Positions 1 to 5,966 are shown, numbered from the stretch's first letter. The stretch is DNA of 6,236 nt from Rhizobiaceae bacterium (GCA_014380965.1 JACMIV010000126.1:1-6236); one strand, 5' to 3'. Notes: generated from the letters alone by a model not told the origin. Made by a program: numbers and translations.

Positions 1-247
1 AGAAGGCGGTCTGGCCGAAGGACAGCGCGCCGCCATAGCCCCAGATGAGGCTGAGCCCGAGCGCCATGAAGGCCCAGTTGAAGAAGTAGACGTTGTTGCC
101 GACGTCGTAACCGTCCGCGAAGAGCGGGTAGGCCGAGGCGGCGACGAGGACGAGGACGAAGGGCGCCCAGAACTTCGTGCCCTTGCCGAGCGTCTGCGGG
201 CCCTCGAGGAGCGCCAACCAGCGCGGCATCTTGGAAGCGCGTGCCAT
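1..247 (-). CDS. LivM/UrtC-type branched-chain amino acid/urea/amide ABC transporter permease, N-terminal part
   Basis: This is the inner-membrane permease that pairs with the LivH-type subunit just upstream. Only the first 82 codons lie in the window; the gene continues past base 1. The ATG at 247-245 starts 5 nt after the stop of the preceding permease, and AAAGGG about 10 nt upstream serves as the ribosome-binding site, so the two are translated together. The protein begins MARASKMPRW, then has a first hydrophobic segment (about residues 28-42, FWAPFVLVLVAA). A second segment leads into LIWGYGGALSFGQTAF at about residues 67-82. That GYxGxLSxGQ motif is a hallmark of LivM/UrtC permeases. 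Family assignment is firm. The substrate class (amide, urea or branched-chain amino acid) is inferred from the AmiC/AmiR genes in the same operon. Confidence 0.88.
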   Translation of the reverse strand, partial: MARASKMPRWLALLEGPQTLGKGTKFWAPFVLVLVAASAYPLFADGYDVGNNVYFFNWAFMALGLSLIWGYGGALSFGQTAF

Positions 248-252
248 GACGA

Positions 253-1125
253 TCAGGCCCTTTCGCGCAGGATCCAGCCCGAGATGCCTCGGGGCAGAAC
301 GCGGATGACGACGATGACGGCGACGAGGAGCCCGATCTGGCCGAAGAGCTGCCCTTGCCAGGAGGTGAGCGCCGCCTTGACGATCCCGAGGACGGCCGCG
401 GCCGGCGCGGTGCCGAGAAAGATGTCGGCCCCGCCGACGACGACGGTGACGAAGGCTTCCACCACGAAGGCGCTGCCCATGGTCGGCACGAGCGTCATGG
501 TCGGGGCGTAGAGCCCGCCGGCGAGTCCTGCAAGGGCCGCGCCAAGGCCGAAGGTCAGGGAATAGATGAGGCGCGTGTTGACGCCGAGTGCCTCGGCGAT
601 GTGAGGCACCTGGATCGTGGCGCGAGCCATCGTGCCGAAGCGGGTCCGGGTAAAGACCAGCCAGAGGCAGAGGAGGGTCAGGAGTGCCGCACCAAAGAGA
701 ACGAGCCGGTAGACGGAATAGGTGTAAGGGCCGACGACGAAGGAGCCTAAGGGCGTACCCGCGCCCTGCATGGTCGAGCCGAGGAGGATCAGCGTACCCT
801 GCGTCGCGATCATAGATACGCCCCAGGTGGCGACGATCGTATCCAGCGGCCGCTCGTAGAGATGGCGGATCACGAGGCGCTCGAGCGCCATGCCGACCAG
901 GCCCGCGACGGCGGCGCCTAGAAGGATTGCGAAGGGCAGCGGCATGCCCATACGGGCTGCGCTCGTCGAGACATACGCGCCGCAGAGGATGAACTCGCCA
1001 TGGGCGAGGTTGATGACGCCCATCATGCCGAAGATAACGGCGAGCCCGCAGGCGGAGAGGACGAGAAAGGCGAAGGCGTCGCCCGCTTGGTAGAGAAACG
1101 TGAAGGCGCCGTAGAGGACGTCCAT
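253..1125 (-). CDS. LivH/UrtB-type ABC transporter permease
   Basis: This 290-residue integral membrane permease is one half of the translocation channel of a HAAT-family importer. Diagnostic motifs are GVINLAHGEFILCGAY at residues 36-51, ERPLDTIVATWGVS at 91-104 and the cytoplasmic loop running into LGVNTRLIYSLTFGLGAALAG at about 180-200. The RPLDTxxATWGVS form is typical of UrtB-like (urea/amide) members. Several long hydrophobic stretches (about 17-35, 64-82, 142-158, 188-206, 220-250, 262-275) fit the usual 8 or so membrane spans. I chose the ATG at 1125 because the protein then begins MDVLYGAFTF like its family. The same frame is open upstream to 1479, but that extension reads through the binding-protein gene and is arginine-rich junk. 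A weak GGA lies 7 nt before the start. A strong intergenic hairpin separates this gene from the binding-protein gene. Confidence 0.93.
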   Translation of the reverse strand: MDVLYGAFTFLYQAGDAFAFLVLSACGLAVIFGMMGVINLAHGEFILCGAYVSTSAARMGMPLPFAILLGAAVAGLVGMALERLVIRHLYERPLDTIVATWGVSMIATQGTLILLGSTMQGAGTPLGSFVVGPYTYSVYRLVLFGAALLTLLCLWLVFTRTRFGTMARATIQVPHIAEALGVNTRLIYSLTFGLGAALAGLAGGLYAPTMTLVPTMGSAFVVEAFVTVVVGGADIFLGTAPAAAVLGIVKAALTSWQGQLFGQIGLLVAVIVVIRVLPRGISGWILRERA

Positions 1126-1162
1126 CGTGCCATCCGGTTTGGGGAAATCCTTGCGGGGGAAG

Positions 1163-1189
1163 GCCGGCCGGGTGATGGACCCGGCCGGC
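1163..1189 (-). repeat. GC-rich perfect hairpin between binding-protein and permease genes
   Basis: The arms GCCGGCCGGGT and ACCCGGCCGGC are perfect complements (11 bp) around a 5-nt loop. The hairpin begins 6 nt after the binding-protein stop codon on the minus strand. No T tract follows, so it is unlikely to be an intrinsic terminator. Its place between a binding-protein gene and its permease gene matches the mRNA-stabilising or flow-limiting hairpins known in other ABC operons (malE-malF is the classic case). Such hairpins let the periplasmic protein be made in excess over the permease. The role is inferred; the structure is seen directly. Confidence 0.75.
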
Positions 1190-1195
1190 GCCGGT

Positions 1196-2428
1196 TCAGC
1201 CCTTCGGCGGCGGGTTCGACGGCGTGTACTGCTCGCTCGGATCGTTCTTTGTGAGGTCGCAGCCGGCGTCACCGAGCCAATAGGGCTTGATGTCGTTCCA
1301 CACCTTCGGGAAGGTGATCGAATGATCCTCGCCGACTTTGGCCAGGTAGATCGTGTGGGACATGTGCTGGCTCTTCGGGTCGAGACAGACCTTGCCCTCC
1401 GGCGCGTCGAAGCAGACGTCGCCTTTGGCGATCTCTGCCCGCAAGGCTTCCTTGTCGGTTTTGCCGCCGGCCCGCTCAATCATCGACTTGTAGAGGTAGA
1501 CGGCGGTGTAGGAGTTCGCGGCCTCCTGGTTGATGTAGGGCTCGTCCGGGAACTTCTTGTGCCACTTCTCCACGAAGGCCTTGGACGTCGGCGTGTCGAC
1601 CTCCTCGATGTAGTTGACGGTCGCGAACATGTTCGCGAGGCTCGGCGGCTTGAACCTCTTGTGCTCGTAGCCCTGACCGACATTGACCGAGGAGGCCATC
1701 GGCACCTTCAGGTTCGCCGCGCCCGCCTGCTCGTAATAGGAAGCCTGCGCCGTGCCGACGAGGAGCGTCACGAGCACGTCGGGCTTGGCGGCCTGGATGT
1801 TCTGGATGGTCTGGGAGAACTGCGACACGCCGAGCGGGATGAACTCCTCGCCGACCATCTCGCCGCCATTCTCCTTGACGATATTGCGGACCCATTCTGC
1901 GGAGATCTGACCGAAATTGTAGTCCGCGGCGATCGTATAGACCTTCTTGCCGTAGGTCTCCATCATGTAGGGGATCAGCGTCGAGAACTGCTGCTCGGGC
2001 ACGGCGCCCGTCACGATCATGTTGGCGTCGCAGACGCCGCCTTCGTACTGGTTGTTGTAGAAGGCGAGCCCGTCGAACTGGTTGACGATCGGCCGATAGG
2101 CCTCGCGCGAGGCGGAGGAGAAGCCGGCGAAGACGGCGTCTACCTTATCGCGTTGAAGGACACGGCGCATGAACTCCTGGTAGCGCGTGTTGTCGGATTG
2201 CGTGTCGTAGACGACGAGCTCCAGAGGACGGCCCGCGATCCCGCCGGCCGCGTTGATCTCTTCGGTCGCAAGCTCGATGCCGTGGACCTTGCCGATCGTC
2301 GCGACGGCGAAGTCACCGGACTGGTCCTCCAGCACGCCGAGCTTGATCGGCTCCTGGGCGAGGCTCGCCCCGGACAATAGAAGGAGTGTTCCGAGCGCCG
2401 CGATGGCGCCGGAGGATCGCATCTTCAT
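1196..2428 (-). CDS. Periplasmic substrate-binding protein of an amide/urea-type ABC importer (UrtA/FmdD/AmiC-like family)
   Basis: This 410-residue exported protein captures the substrate for the two permeases downstream. It has a clear Sec signal peptide: MKMRSSG, a hydrophobic core at about residues 7-20, and a likely cleavage after ASLA at 24 to leave QEPIKLG. The rest is a type I periplasmic-binding fold: IKLGVLEDQSGDF (28-40), the hinge and ligand region around AFYNNQYEGG (122-131), and IAADYNFG (166-173). The YEG motif and the overall order resemble UrtA, FmdD and AmiC more than leucine-binding proteins. Four cysteines (C133, C339, C348, C390) could form disulfides in the periplasm. 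The start is the ATG at 2428, with GGAG 7 nt upstream; a gap of 31 nt separates it from the antiterminator gene. The exact ligand cannot be read from sequence. Short amides or urea are the best guess given the AmiC-type sensor in the operon. Confidence 0.9.
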   Translation of the reverse strand: MKMRSSGAIAALGTLLLLSGASLAQEPIKLGVLEDQSGDFAVATIGKVHGIELATEEINAAGGIAGRPLELVVYDTQSDNTRYQEFMRRVLQRDKVDAVFAGFSSASREAYRPIVNQFDGLAFYNNQYEGGVCDANMIVTGAVPEQQFSTLIPYMMETYGKKVYTIAADYNFGQISAEWVRNIVKENGGEMVGEEFIPLGVSQFSQTIQNIQAAKPDVLVTLLVGTAQASYYEQAGAANLKVPMASSVNVGQGYEHKRFKPPSLANMFATVNYIEEVDTPTSKAFVEKWHKKFPDEPYINQEAANSYTAVYLYKSMIERAGGKTDKEALRAEIAKGDVCFDAPEGKVCLDPKSQHMSHTIYLAKVGEDHSITFPKVWNDIKPYWLGDAGCDLTKNDPSEQYTPSNPPPKG

Positions 2429-2459
2429 CTTAGATCTCCGTTCGTGGGTTGGCGGCGGG

Positions 2460-3107
2460 TCAGTCCAGCGCGGCCCTCGCGAGAGGAGCCGCGGGATTGT
2501 CGAGGTTCGGGTTCGTCCGCTCGTGGACGATCCTCTCGCAATGGGCTTCGAGGCTGAGGCGAGCGCGCATGGCCTCGCGCCGCAGGCTCTGGAACGCGGT
2601 CTCGTCGTCTACCACCCGATCGGCGACAGTCATCAGGATCGCCTTGACGATGTAGCGACGCTGGCGGCGGCGCTGCTCAAGCTCCTCCACGGCCGAGCAG
2701 AGCGCGGTCTTGCGGGAATGCTCGTTCACGCAGAGATAGAGGGCCGAATAGACCGAGCCGCCATAGACCGGCTTCTGGAGGAAGGCGGTCGCGCCCGCCT
2801 GCATCAACGCGCGGAGCCGGCTCGGCGCCTCCACGCCGACGAGACCTATGACGGGCACTGCGGGCAGATCCGGATGGGCCCCTGCCGGCATGATCGGCGG
2901 CGCATGAATATCTCCGTCGAGGAAGAGAAGGTCGCGCGCGGCGTCGAGGCCGGTAACTGGCGCGTTTGTCCCGTCGCCGCAAAGGACCTCGACATGAAGG
3001 CCGAGCTTTCCGAGAGTTGCCGATAGCGCATCGATCACCCGCGGGTCGAGGGACGCAATCAGCGCCCGGCGCTGGCTGAAGTTCTGCACGAAGCGCGCGC
3101 CGCTCAT
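2460..3107 (-). CDS. amiR: AmiR-like ANTAR-domain transcription antiterminator
   Basis: This 215-residue cytoplasmic RNA-binding regulator resembles AmiR of the Pseudomonas amidase operon (about 196 residues). Residues about 12-128 form a pseudo-receiver domain ending in FLQKPVYGGSVYSAL (109-123). The usual receiver acidic pocket is degenerate, with D64 in LLFLDGD the only plausible acidic residue, so phosphorylation is not expected. A charged helix rich in E, Q and R (about 137-152, likely coiled coil) leads into the C-terminal ANTAR domain (about 148-194). That domain shows RRYIVKAILM, DDETAFQSLRREAM and ARLSLEAHCERIV, the expected three-helix pattern. Its ATG overlaps the stop of the sensor gene as ATGA, so the two are translationally coupled. 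In the family, AmiC holds AmiR inactive until amide binds, and freed AmiR then prevents leader termination. A matching leader lies just upstream of this operon. Confidence 0.92.
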   Translation of the reverse strand: MSGARFVQNFSQRRALIASLDPRVIDALSATLGKLGLHVEVLCGDGTNAPVTGLDAARDLLFLDGDIHAPPIMPAGAHPDLPAVPVIGLVGVEAPSRLRALMQAGATAFLQKPVYGGSVYSALYLCVNEHSRKTALCSAVEELEQRRRQRRYIVKAILMTVADRVVDDETAFQSLRREAMRARLSLEAHCERIVHERTNPNLDNPAAPLARAALD

Positions 3108-4264
3108 GACACGATCCTCAAGGAAGGCCGGAAAACTGGCTGTTCGAAAGTGGCTGAGGACCGCACGAGATAGGGATCGGGGCGGACCGGGTCCTGCGCT
3201 TCCATCAGAATGTCGAATTGACCGTCGGCGCGCGAGCGGCCGATCCGGGGCGTGAGATAGGCATGCAGCGTCTGCGGGTCGATCGAGACGCGCCCCTGCG
3301 GCGCATCCAGCTTCTGCCCGCCGACACGGGCGCGCACCGCCGCCACCGCGTCCGTCCCGGCATCGGTCAGCGTCTGCGCCAGCAGTTTCACCGCGATGAA
3401 AGCGGCCTCGGCCTCAGCGGACGCAACGGGGCCTTGAGGAAAGGCGCGATCGTAGGCTGCCACGAAACGGCGGTTGGCGTCGCTGTCGATGGCCGCGAAA
3501 TAGACCGAGGAACTGAGATGGCCGTCGATCGCCTCGGGGCCGATCTCGATCAGCTCAGGTTCCGAAAGATTGCAGCTCGCGACGGGAAAACGCCGGACCT
3601 GGTCGATGCCGCGTGCCCGGCATTCCGCTCGGAACGCGCGAAAAAATGCATAGGCGGATTCGCCGATCAGCGAATTGAAGACGAAATCGGGCGCGGCCTC
3701 TATGATCGCATCCACGATGCGCGCCATGTCCGTTTCGCCGACGGGAAGGTATCGCTCGGCGAGGACCGCGCCGCCGCGCTGGCCGAGTTCATCGCGCAGG
3801 ATGCGGTTGCTTTCCCAAGCCCAGATGTAGTTCGAGCCGATGCAAAACGCGCGGCGGCCATGCCGCGCGACGAGGAAGTCGACCAGCGGCAGGATGTGGT
3901 GGTTCGGCGCGGCGCCGGTATAGACGACGTTTTCCGAACTCTCGAAGCCCTCGTAATGGGCGGGATACCAGAGAAGCGAATCGCGCTTTTCGAAGATCGG
4001 GATCACTTCCTTGCGCGAGGAGGAGGTGTAGCAGCCGACCACATGGCGGATGCCGCGCCCGAGCATCGCGTCGACGGCCGGCCCATAGCCGGACAGGCGG
4101 CTCTCTGGATCGATTACGAAGGGATCCGGCACGATGCCGGCCTCCTCGTCCGCGGCGATCTCCCGGCAGGCCAGGAGCGCGCCGTTCAGCATCGTGCGCC
4201 CAACCGTTCCATAGGAGCCGGTGGCGGAAAACAGGATGCCGATCGGGACGTTTCGTCGAGCCAT
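3104..4264 (-). CDS. amiC: AmiC-like cytosolic amide sensor and negative regulator of AmiR
   Basis: This 386-residue protein of periplasmic-binding fold lacks a signal peptide, as expected for the cytosolic ligand sensor AmiC. Motifs shared with Pseudomonas AmiC are PIGILFSATG (7-16), VVGCYTSSSRK (75-85), LLWYPAHYEGFESS (97-110), CIGSNYIWAWESN (141-153), DAPQGRVSI (320-328) and RPDPYLV (361-367). The pocket differs from the acetamide-binding model: YPAHYEG replaces YPTPYEG, and IWAWESN replaces IYPRESN. The natural ligand may therefore not be acetamide. I chose the ATG at 4264 because the N-terminus then matches the family length. A TTG at 4276, in the same frame, has GAGGGG 10 nt upstream and is an alternative; the SD before the ATG is weak (GGA). 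The gene ends in an ATGA overlap with amiR. It sits first in the transport operon, directly behind an attenuator-like leader. Confidence 0.92.
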   Translation of the reverse strand: MARRNVPIGILFSATGSYGTVGRTMLNGALLACREIAADEEAGIVPDPFVIDPESRLSGYGPAVDAMLGRGIRHVVGCYTSSSRKEVIPIFEKRDSLLWYPAHYEGFESSENVVYTGAAPNHHILPLVDFLVARHGRRAFCIGSNYIWAWESNRILRDELGQRGGAVLAERYLPVGETDMARIVDAIIEAAPDFVFNSLIGESAYAFFRAFRAECRARGIDQVRRFPVASCNLSEPELIEIGPEAIDGHLSSSVYFAAIDSDANRRFVAAYDRAFPQGPVASAEAEAAFIAVKLLAQTLTDAGTDAVAAVRARVGGQKLDAPQGRVSIDPQTLHAYLTPRIGRSRADGQFDILMEAQDPVRPDPYLVRSSATFEQPVFRPSLRIVS

Positions 4265-4280
4265 CGTGCGGTCCAAACGC

Positions 4281-4310
4281 AAAAAACCCCTCAGCGGAAA
4301 AGCTGCGGGG
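4281..4310 (-). terminator. Rho-independent terminator in the amiC leader (attenuator)
   Basis: On the minus strand CCCCGCAGC pairs with GCTGAGGGG (8 pairs and one G-A mismatch) around a 6-nt loop TTTTCC. Six T residues follow directly (4286-4281). The terminator lies after the predicted promoter and ends 16 nt before the amiC ATG. It therefore cannot serve an upstream gene on that strand and must act as a conditional stop for the operon. Its 5' arm shares bases with the second predicted hexaloop hairpin (4309-4320), so the two folds compete. Confidence 0.82.
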
Positions 4311-4367
4311 CAACACTGCCGAAGTTAAAGGATCATCAATCTGGCGCGACTTTGGGCAGCCTTGCCC
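4309..4367 (-). promoter_or_regulatory. Candidate ANTAR-responsive leader: two hexaloop hairpins
   Basis: On the minus strand, hairpin 1 (4367-4354) is GGGC, loop AAGGCT, GCCC, with a 4-bp stem. Hairpin 2 (4320-4309) is GGC, loop AGTGTT, GCC, with only a 3-bp stem; a closing A-T inside the loop is possible. Both loops are 6 nt with A at position 1, G at position 4 and T at position 6. A1 and G4 are the known signature of ANTAR RNA targets. The 3' arm of hairpin 2 shares bases with the 5' arm of the terminator, so stabilising hairpin 2 would block termination. The linker of 33 nt is long, although AAAG and CTTT within it could pair and shorten it. The short second stem is the main doubt. An ANTAR protein encoded two genes downstream makes the assignment coherent. 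Confidence 0.65.
4323..4337 (+). repeat. Copy 1 of a 15-bp imperfect direct repeat (in the amiC leader)
   Basis: AGTTAAAGGATCATC on the plus strand matches copy 2 at 4509-4523 in 14 of 15 positions. In the leader transcript, which is the other strand, it appears as GATGATCCTTTAACT, between the two hexaloop hairpins. It is thus antisense to the dehydrogenase ribosome-binding site. Confidence 0.6.
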
Positions 4368-4382
4368 CGCGCTCAAGTATTA

Positions 4383-4410
4383 AGCTTAGCTTTTCCCATT
4401 GCCCTGTCAA
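4383..4410 (-). promoter_or_regulatory. Predicted sigma-70-type promoter of the amiC operon
   Basis: A perfect -35 hexamer TTGACA (4410-4405) is followed after 16 nt by TAAGCT (4388-4383), a weak -10 matching TATAAT at three positions. Transcription would start near 4376 and give a leader of about 110 nt before the amiC ATG. That leader includes both hexaloop hairpins and the terminator. The -35 is convincing; the -10 is less so. No sigma-54 GG-N10-GC pattern fits here. Confidence 0.55.
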
Positions 4411-4413
4411 GCG

Positions 4414-4436
4414 GGTTTTGGACGTCATCCAAAACC
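4414..4436. promoter_or_regulatory. Perfect 9+9 bp inverted repeat, likely operator
   Basis: The arms GGTTTTGGA and TCCAAAACC are perfect complements around a 5-nt centre, CGTCA on the plus strand. The repeat ends 3 bp upstream of the TTGACA of the amiC-operon promoter. Its symmetry and spacing (about two helical turns) suit a dimeric DNA-binding regulator. On the plus strand it also overlaps a poor promoter candidate for the divergent dehydrogenase gene: TTTGGA at 4417-4422, 17 nt, then GAAAAT at 4440-4445. It could therefore control both directions. The regulator is not encoded in the window, because AmiR binds RNA. I cannot assign the operator to a family. Confidence 0.6.
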
Positions 4437-4508
4437 GTCGAAAATCGCTTGCATGGATTGCAGAAGTCGCCCGACCATACGCACCGGCGCGCTGCGCCAT
4501 CCACTTCC

Positions 4509-4523
4509 AGTCAAAGGATCATC
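4509..4523 (+). repeat. Copy 2 of the 15-bp direct repeat, containing the dehydrogenase ribosome-binding site
   Basis: AGTCAAAGGATCATC includes AAAGGA (4513-4518), which lies 8 nt before the ATG at 4527 and decides that start codon. It differs from copy 1 at 4323-4337 by one base. Pairing with the amiC leader RNA would cover this whole ribosome-binding site. Confidence 0.65.
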
Positions 4524-4526
4524 GGC

Positions 4527-5288
4527 ATGGATCTCGGCCTGAAAAACTGCAAGGCCCTCGTCACTGGCGGCACGCGTGGCATCGGCCTCGCAATCGCGCA
4601 CACGCTGGCAAAGGAGGGCGCGCCTGTCGCGATCTGTTCGCGAAACGAGGAGGAGGCGCAGCGGTGCGCGGCCGATCTGGCAAGCCATGGCACCACAACC
4701 TGGGGGCGCAAGGTCGATGTTTCGGATGCCGCCGCGTTGACGGCATTCGTCCCGAAGGCGGCCGAGGTTCTCGGCGGCCTCGACATCGTAGTCGCTAATG
4801 TCAGCGCGCTCGCCGTGGGAGCAGACGAGGAGAGTTGGCGCCGAGGCTTCGAGACCGACATCATGGGCACGGTGCGGCTCGTCGATGCCGCGATGCCCTA
4901 TCTGGAAAGCAGCAAGGCCGGTTCGATCGTGACTATTTCATCGGTTTCCGGCCGCGAGATCGATTTCGCAGCGGGTCCTTACGGCGCTTTCAAGGCGGCC
5001 CTGATCCACTACACGCAGGGACTGGCCTTCCAACTGGCCGCCAAGGACATCCGTGCCAACACCGTCTCTCCGGGCAACACCTATTTCCCCGGCGGGGTCT
5101 GGACGCAGATCGAAAGCGGCAATCCCGAGTTGTTCGCCGCGTCGCTCGCCCTCAATCCGACCGGCCGCATGGCGACGCCCCAGGAAATCGCCAATGCGGC
5201 CGTCTTCCTCGCCAGCCCGACCGCCAGCTTCATCACCGGCACCAATCTCGTCGTCGACGGGGCGCTGACACGCGGTGTCCAGTTCTGA
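4527..5288 (+). CDS. Short-chain dehydrogenase/reductase (SDR), classical type
   Basis: This is a 253-residue NAD(P)-dependent oxidoreductase of the classical SDR length with a Rossmann fold. Visible motifs are the cofactor loop TGGTRGIG (13-20), SRN after the second strand (38-40; R39 may favour NADP), DV at 64-65, catalytic S139 in ISSVSG, and Y152 and K156 in YGAFK. SPG at 181-183 and a C-terminal ITGTNLVVDGA (236-246) complete the fold. Two sites deviate. The usual NNAG is ANVS (90-93), and the active-site Asn before MG-T is Asp (D111, in FETDIMGT). The substrate is unknown. The start follows AAAGGA by 8 nt; an in-frame open stretch upstream to 4362 has no SDR-like sequence. It is transcribed away from the amiC operon, and its stop lies 50 bp before the amidase remnant, with which it may once have formed an operon. 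Confidence 0.93.
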   Translation: MDLGLKNCKALVTGGTRGIGLAIAHTLAKEGAPVAICSRNEEEAQRCAADLASHGTTTWGRKVDVSDAAALTAFVPKAAEVLGGLDIVVANVSALAVGADEESWRRGFETDIMGTVRLVDAAMPYLESSKAGSIVTISSVSGREIDFAAGPYGAFKAALIHYTQGLAFQLAAKDIRANTVSPGNTYFPGGVWTQIESGNPELFAASLALNPTGRMATPQEIANAAVFLASPTASFITGTNLVVDGALTRGVQF

Positions 5289-5338
5289 CGAACAAACGCG
5301 CTTCAAGATCTCCCGATTCCAGCGAGGGCATGTCATCG

Positions 5339-5966
5339 ATGAGCAGTCTTCCGTATCAGAGTCTCCTTTCCACCGCCGACGCGATACGCACTGGACGACG
5401 GACGTCCAGGAAGGTCACGAGCGCTCTCCTAGAGCGCATCTCGGCGTTGAACGAAACGTCGCGAAGTTCGCCACGGTCACGGCTGATCATGCTCTCGCGC
5501 GGGCCGAACGAGCGGATGCCGAGACCGCGCGTGGGATGAACCTTGGTCCTCTCCACGGCGTCCCGATCACCGTCAAGGACCTTTGCGATACCGCGTTCGC
5601 GCAGACTGCGGCCGGCACGATCCTTCGCAGGGATCTCATGCCGATCGCCGACGCGACTGTCGTCGAGCAATTGGAGCTCGGCGGCGCCCTGATCCTCGGC
5701 AAGCTGGCGATGACGGAGGGAGCGTATACCAGCCATTATCCGGACAATCCCGGTCCCACCAACCCCTGAGGGGCGGATCACTGGATCGGTTCTTCGTCGA
5801 CCGGATCGGGCGTCGCGACGGCCTCCGGACTTGCTACGCTTCGCTCGGCTCGGACGCCGGCGGCTCCATCCGCTTCCCGTCCGCGACATGCGGACTGACC
5901 GGCATCAAGCCGACTTGAGGGCGCGTCAGCCGCGATGCCGTATTTTCGCTCGAAGCCTCGCTCAGA
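5339..5966 (+). pseudogene. Amidase-signature (GatA-like) amidase, frameshifted, interrupted and truncated
   Basis: This is the remnant of an amidase-signature hydrolase, usually about 450-500 residues; only about the first 210 are recognisable. It starts at the ATG at 5339 (GAGGG 10 nt upstream) as MSSLPYQSLLS and reaches LERISALNE. A one-base deletion near 5463 shifts the frame, which then reads KFATVTADHALARAERAD, GPLHGVPITVKDLCD (catalytic Lys) and HYPDNPGPTNP. TGA at 5767-5769 replaces a Trp. Reading on gives GADHWIGSSSTGSGVATASG (the cis-Ser region), then a second one-base deletion near 5831. The frame continues CYASLGSDAGGSIRFPS (nucleophile Ser) and GLTGIKPT, and TGA at 5916-5918 again replaces a Trp. 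GRVSRDAVFSLEASL follows, and then the similarity stops. All triad positions survive, so decay looks recent. The missing 3' half may have been deleted. It may once have hydrolysed the amide sensed and imported by the neighbouring operon. Confidence 0.88.

Noticed and set aside
1127..2380. Long plus-strand open frame antisense to the binding-protein gene
   Set aside because: Its sequence is rich in Arg, Val, Asp and Leu with no recognisable motif. It mirrors a well-supported gene with signal peptide and family motifs on the minus strand, as expected from high-GC codon use.
4383..4410. Possible sigma-54 promoter for the amide operon
   Set aside because: The GG and GC doublets do not fall at the required 10-nt spacing; TTGACA with a sigma-70-type layout fits better.
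4486..4498. Small hairpin GGCGC-GCT-GCGCC upstream of the dehydrogenase
   Set aside because: A 5-bp stem of this composition is common in such GC-rich DNA, and no T tract or regulatory context supports a function.
3218..4798. Long plus-strand open frame across amiC, the intergenic region and into the dehydrogenase
   Set aside because: It is antisense to amiC and then out of frame with the dehydrogenase. It crosses the promoter and terminator region and shows no family motifs.
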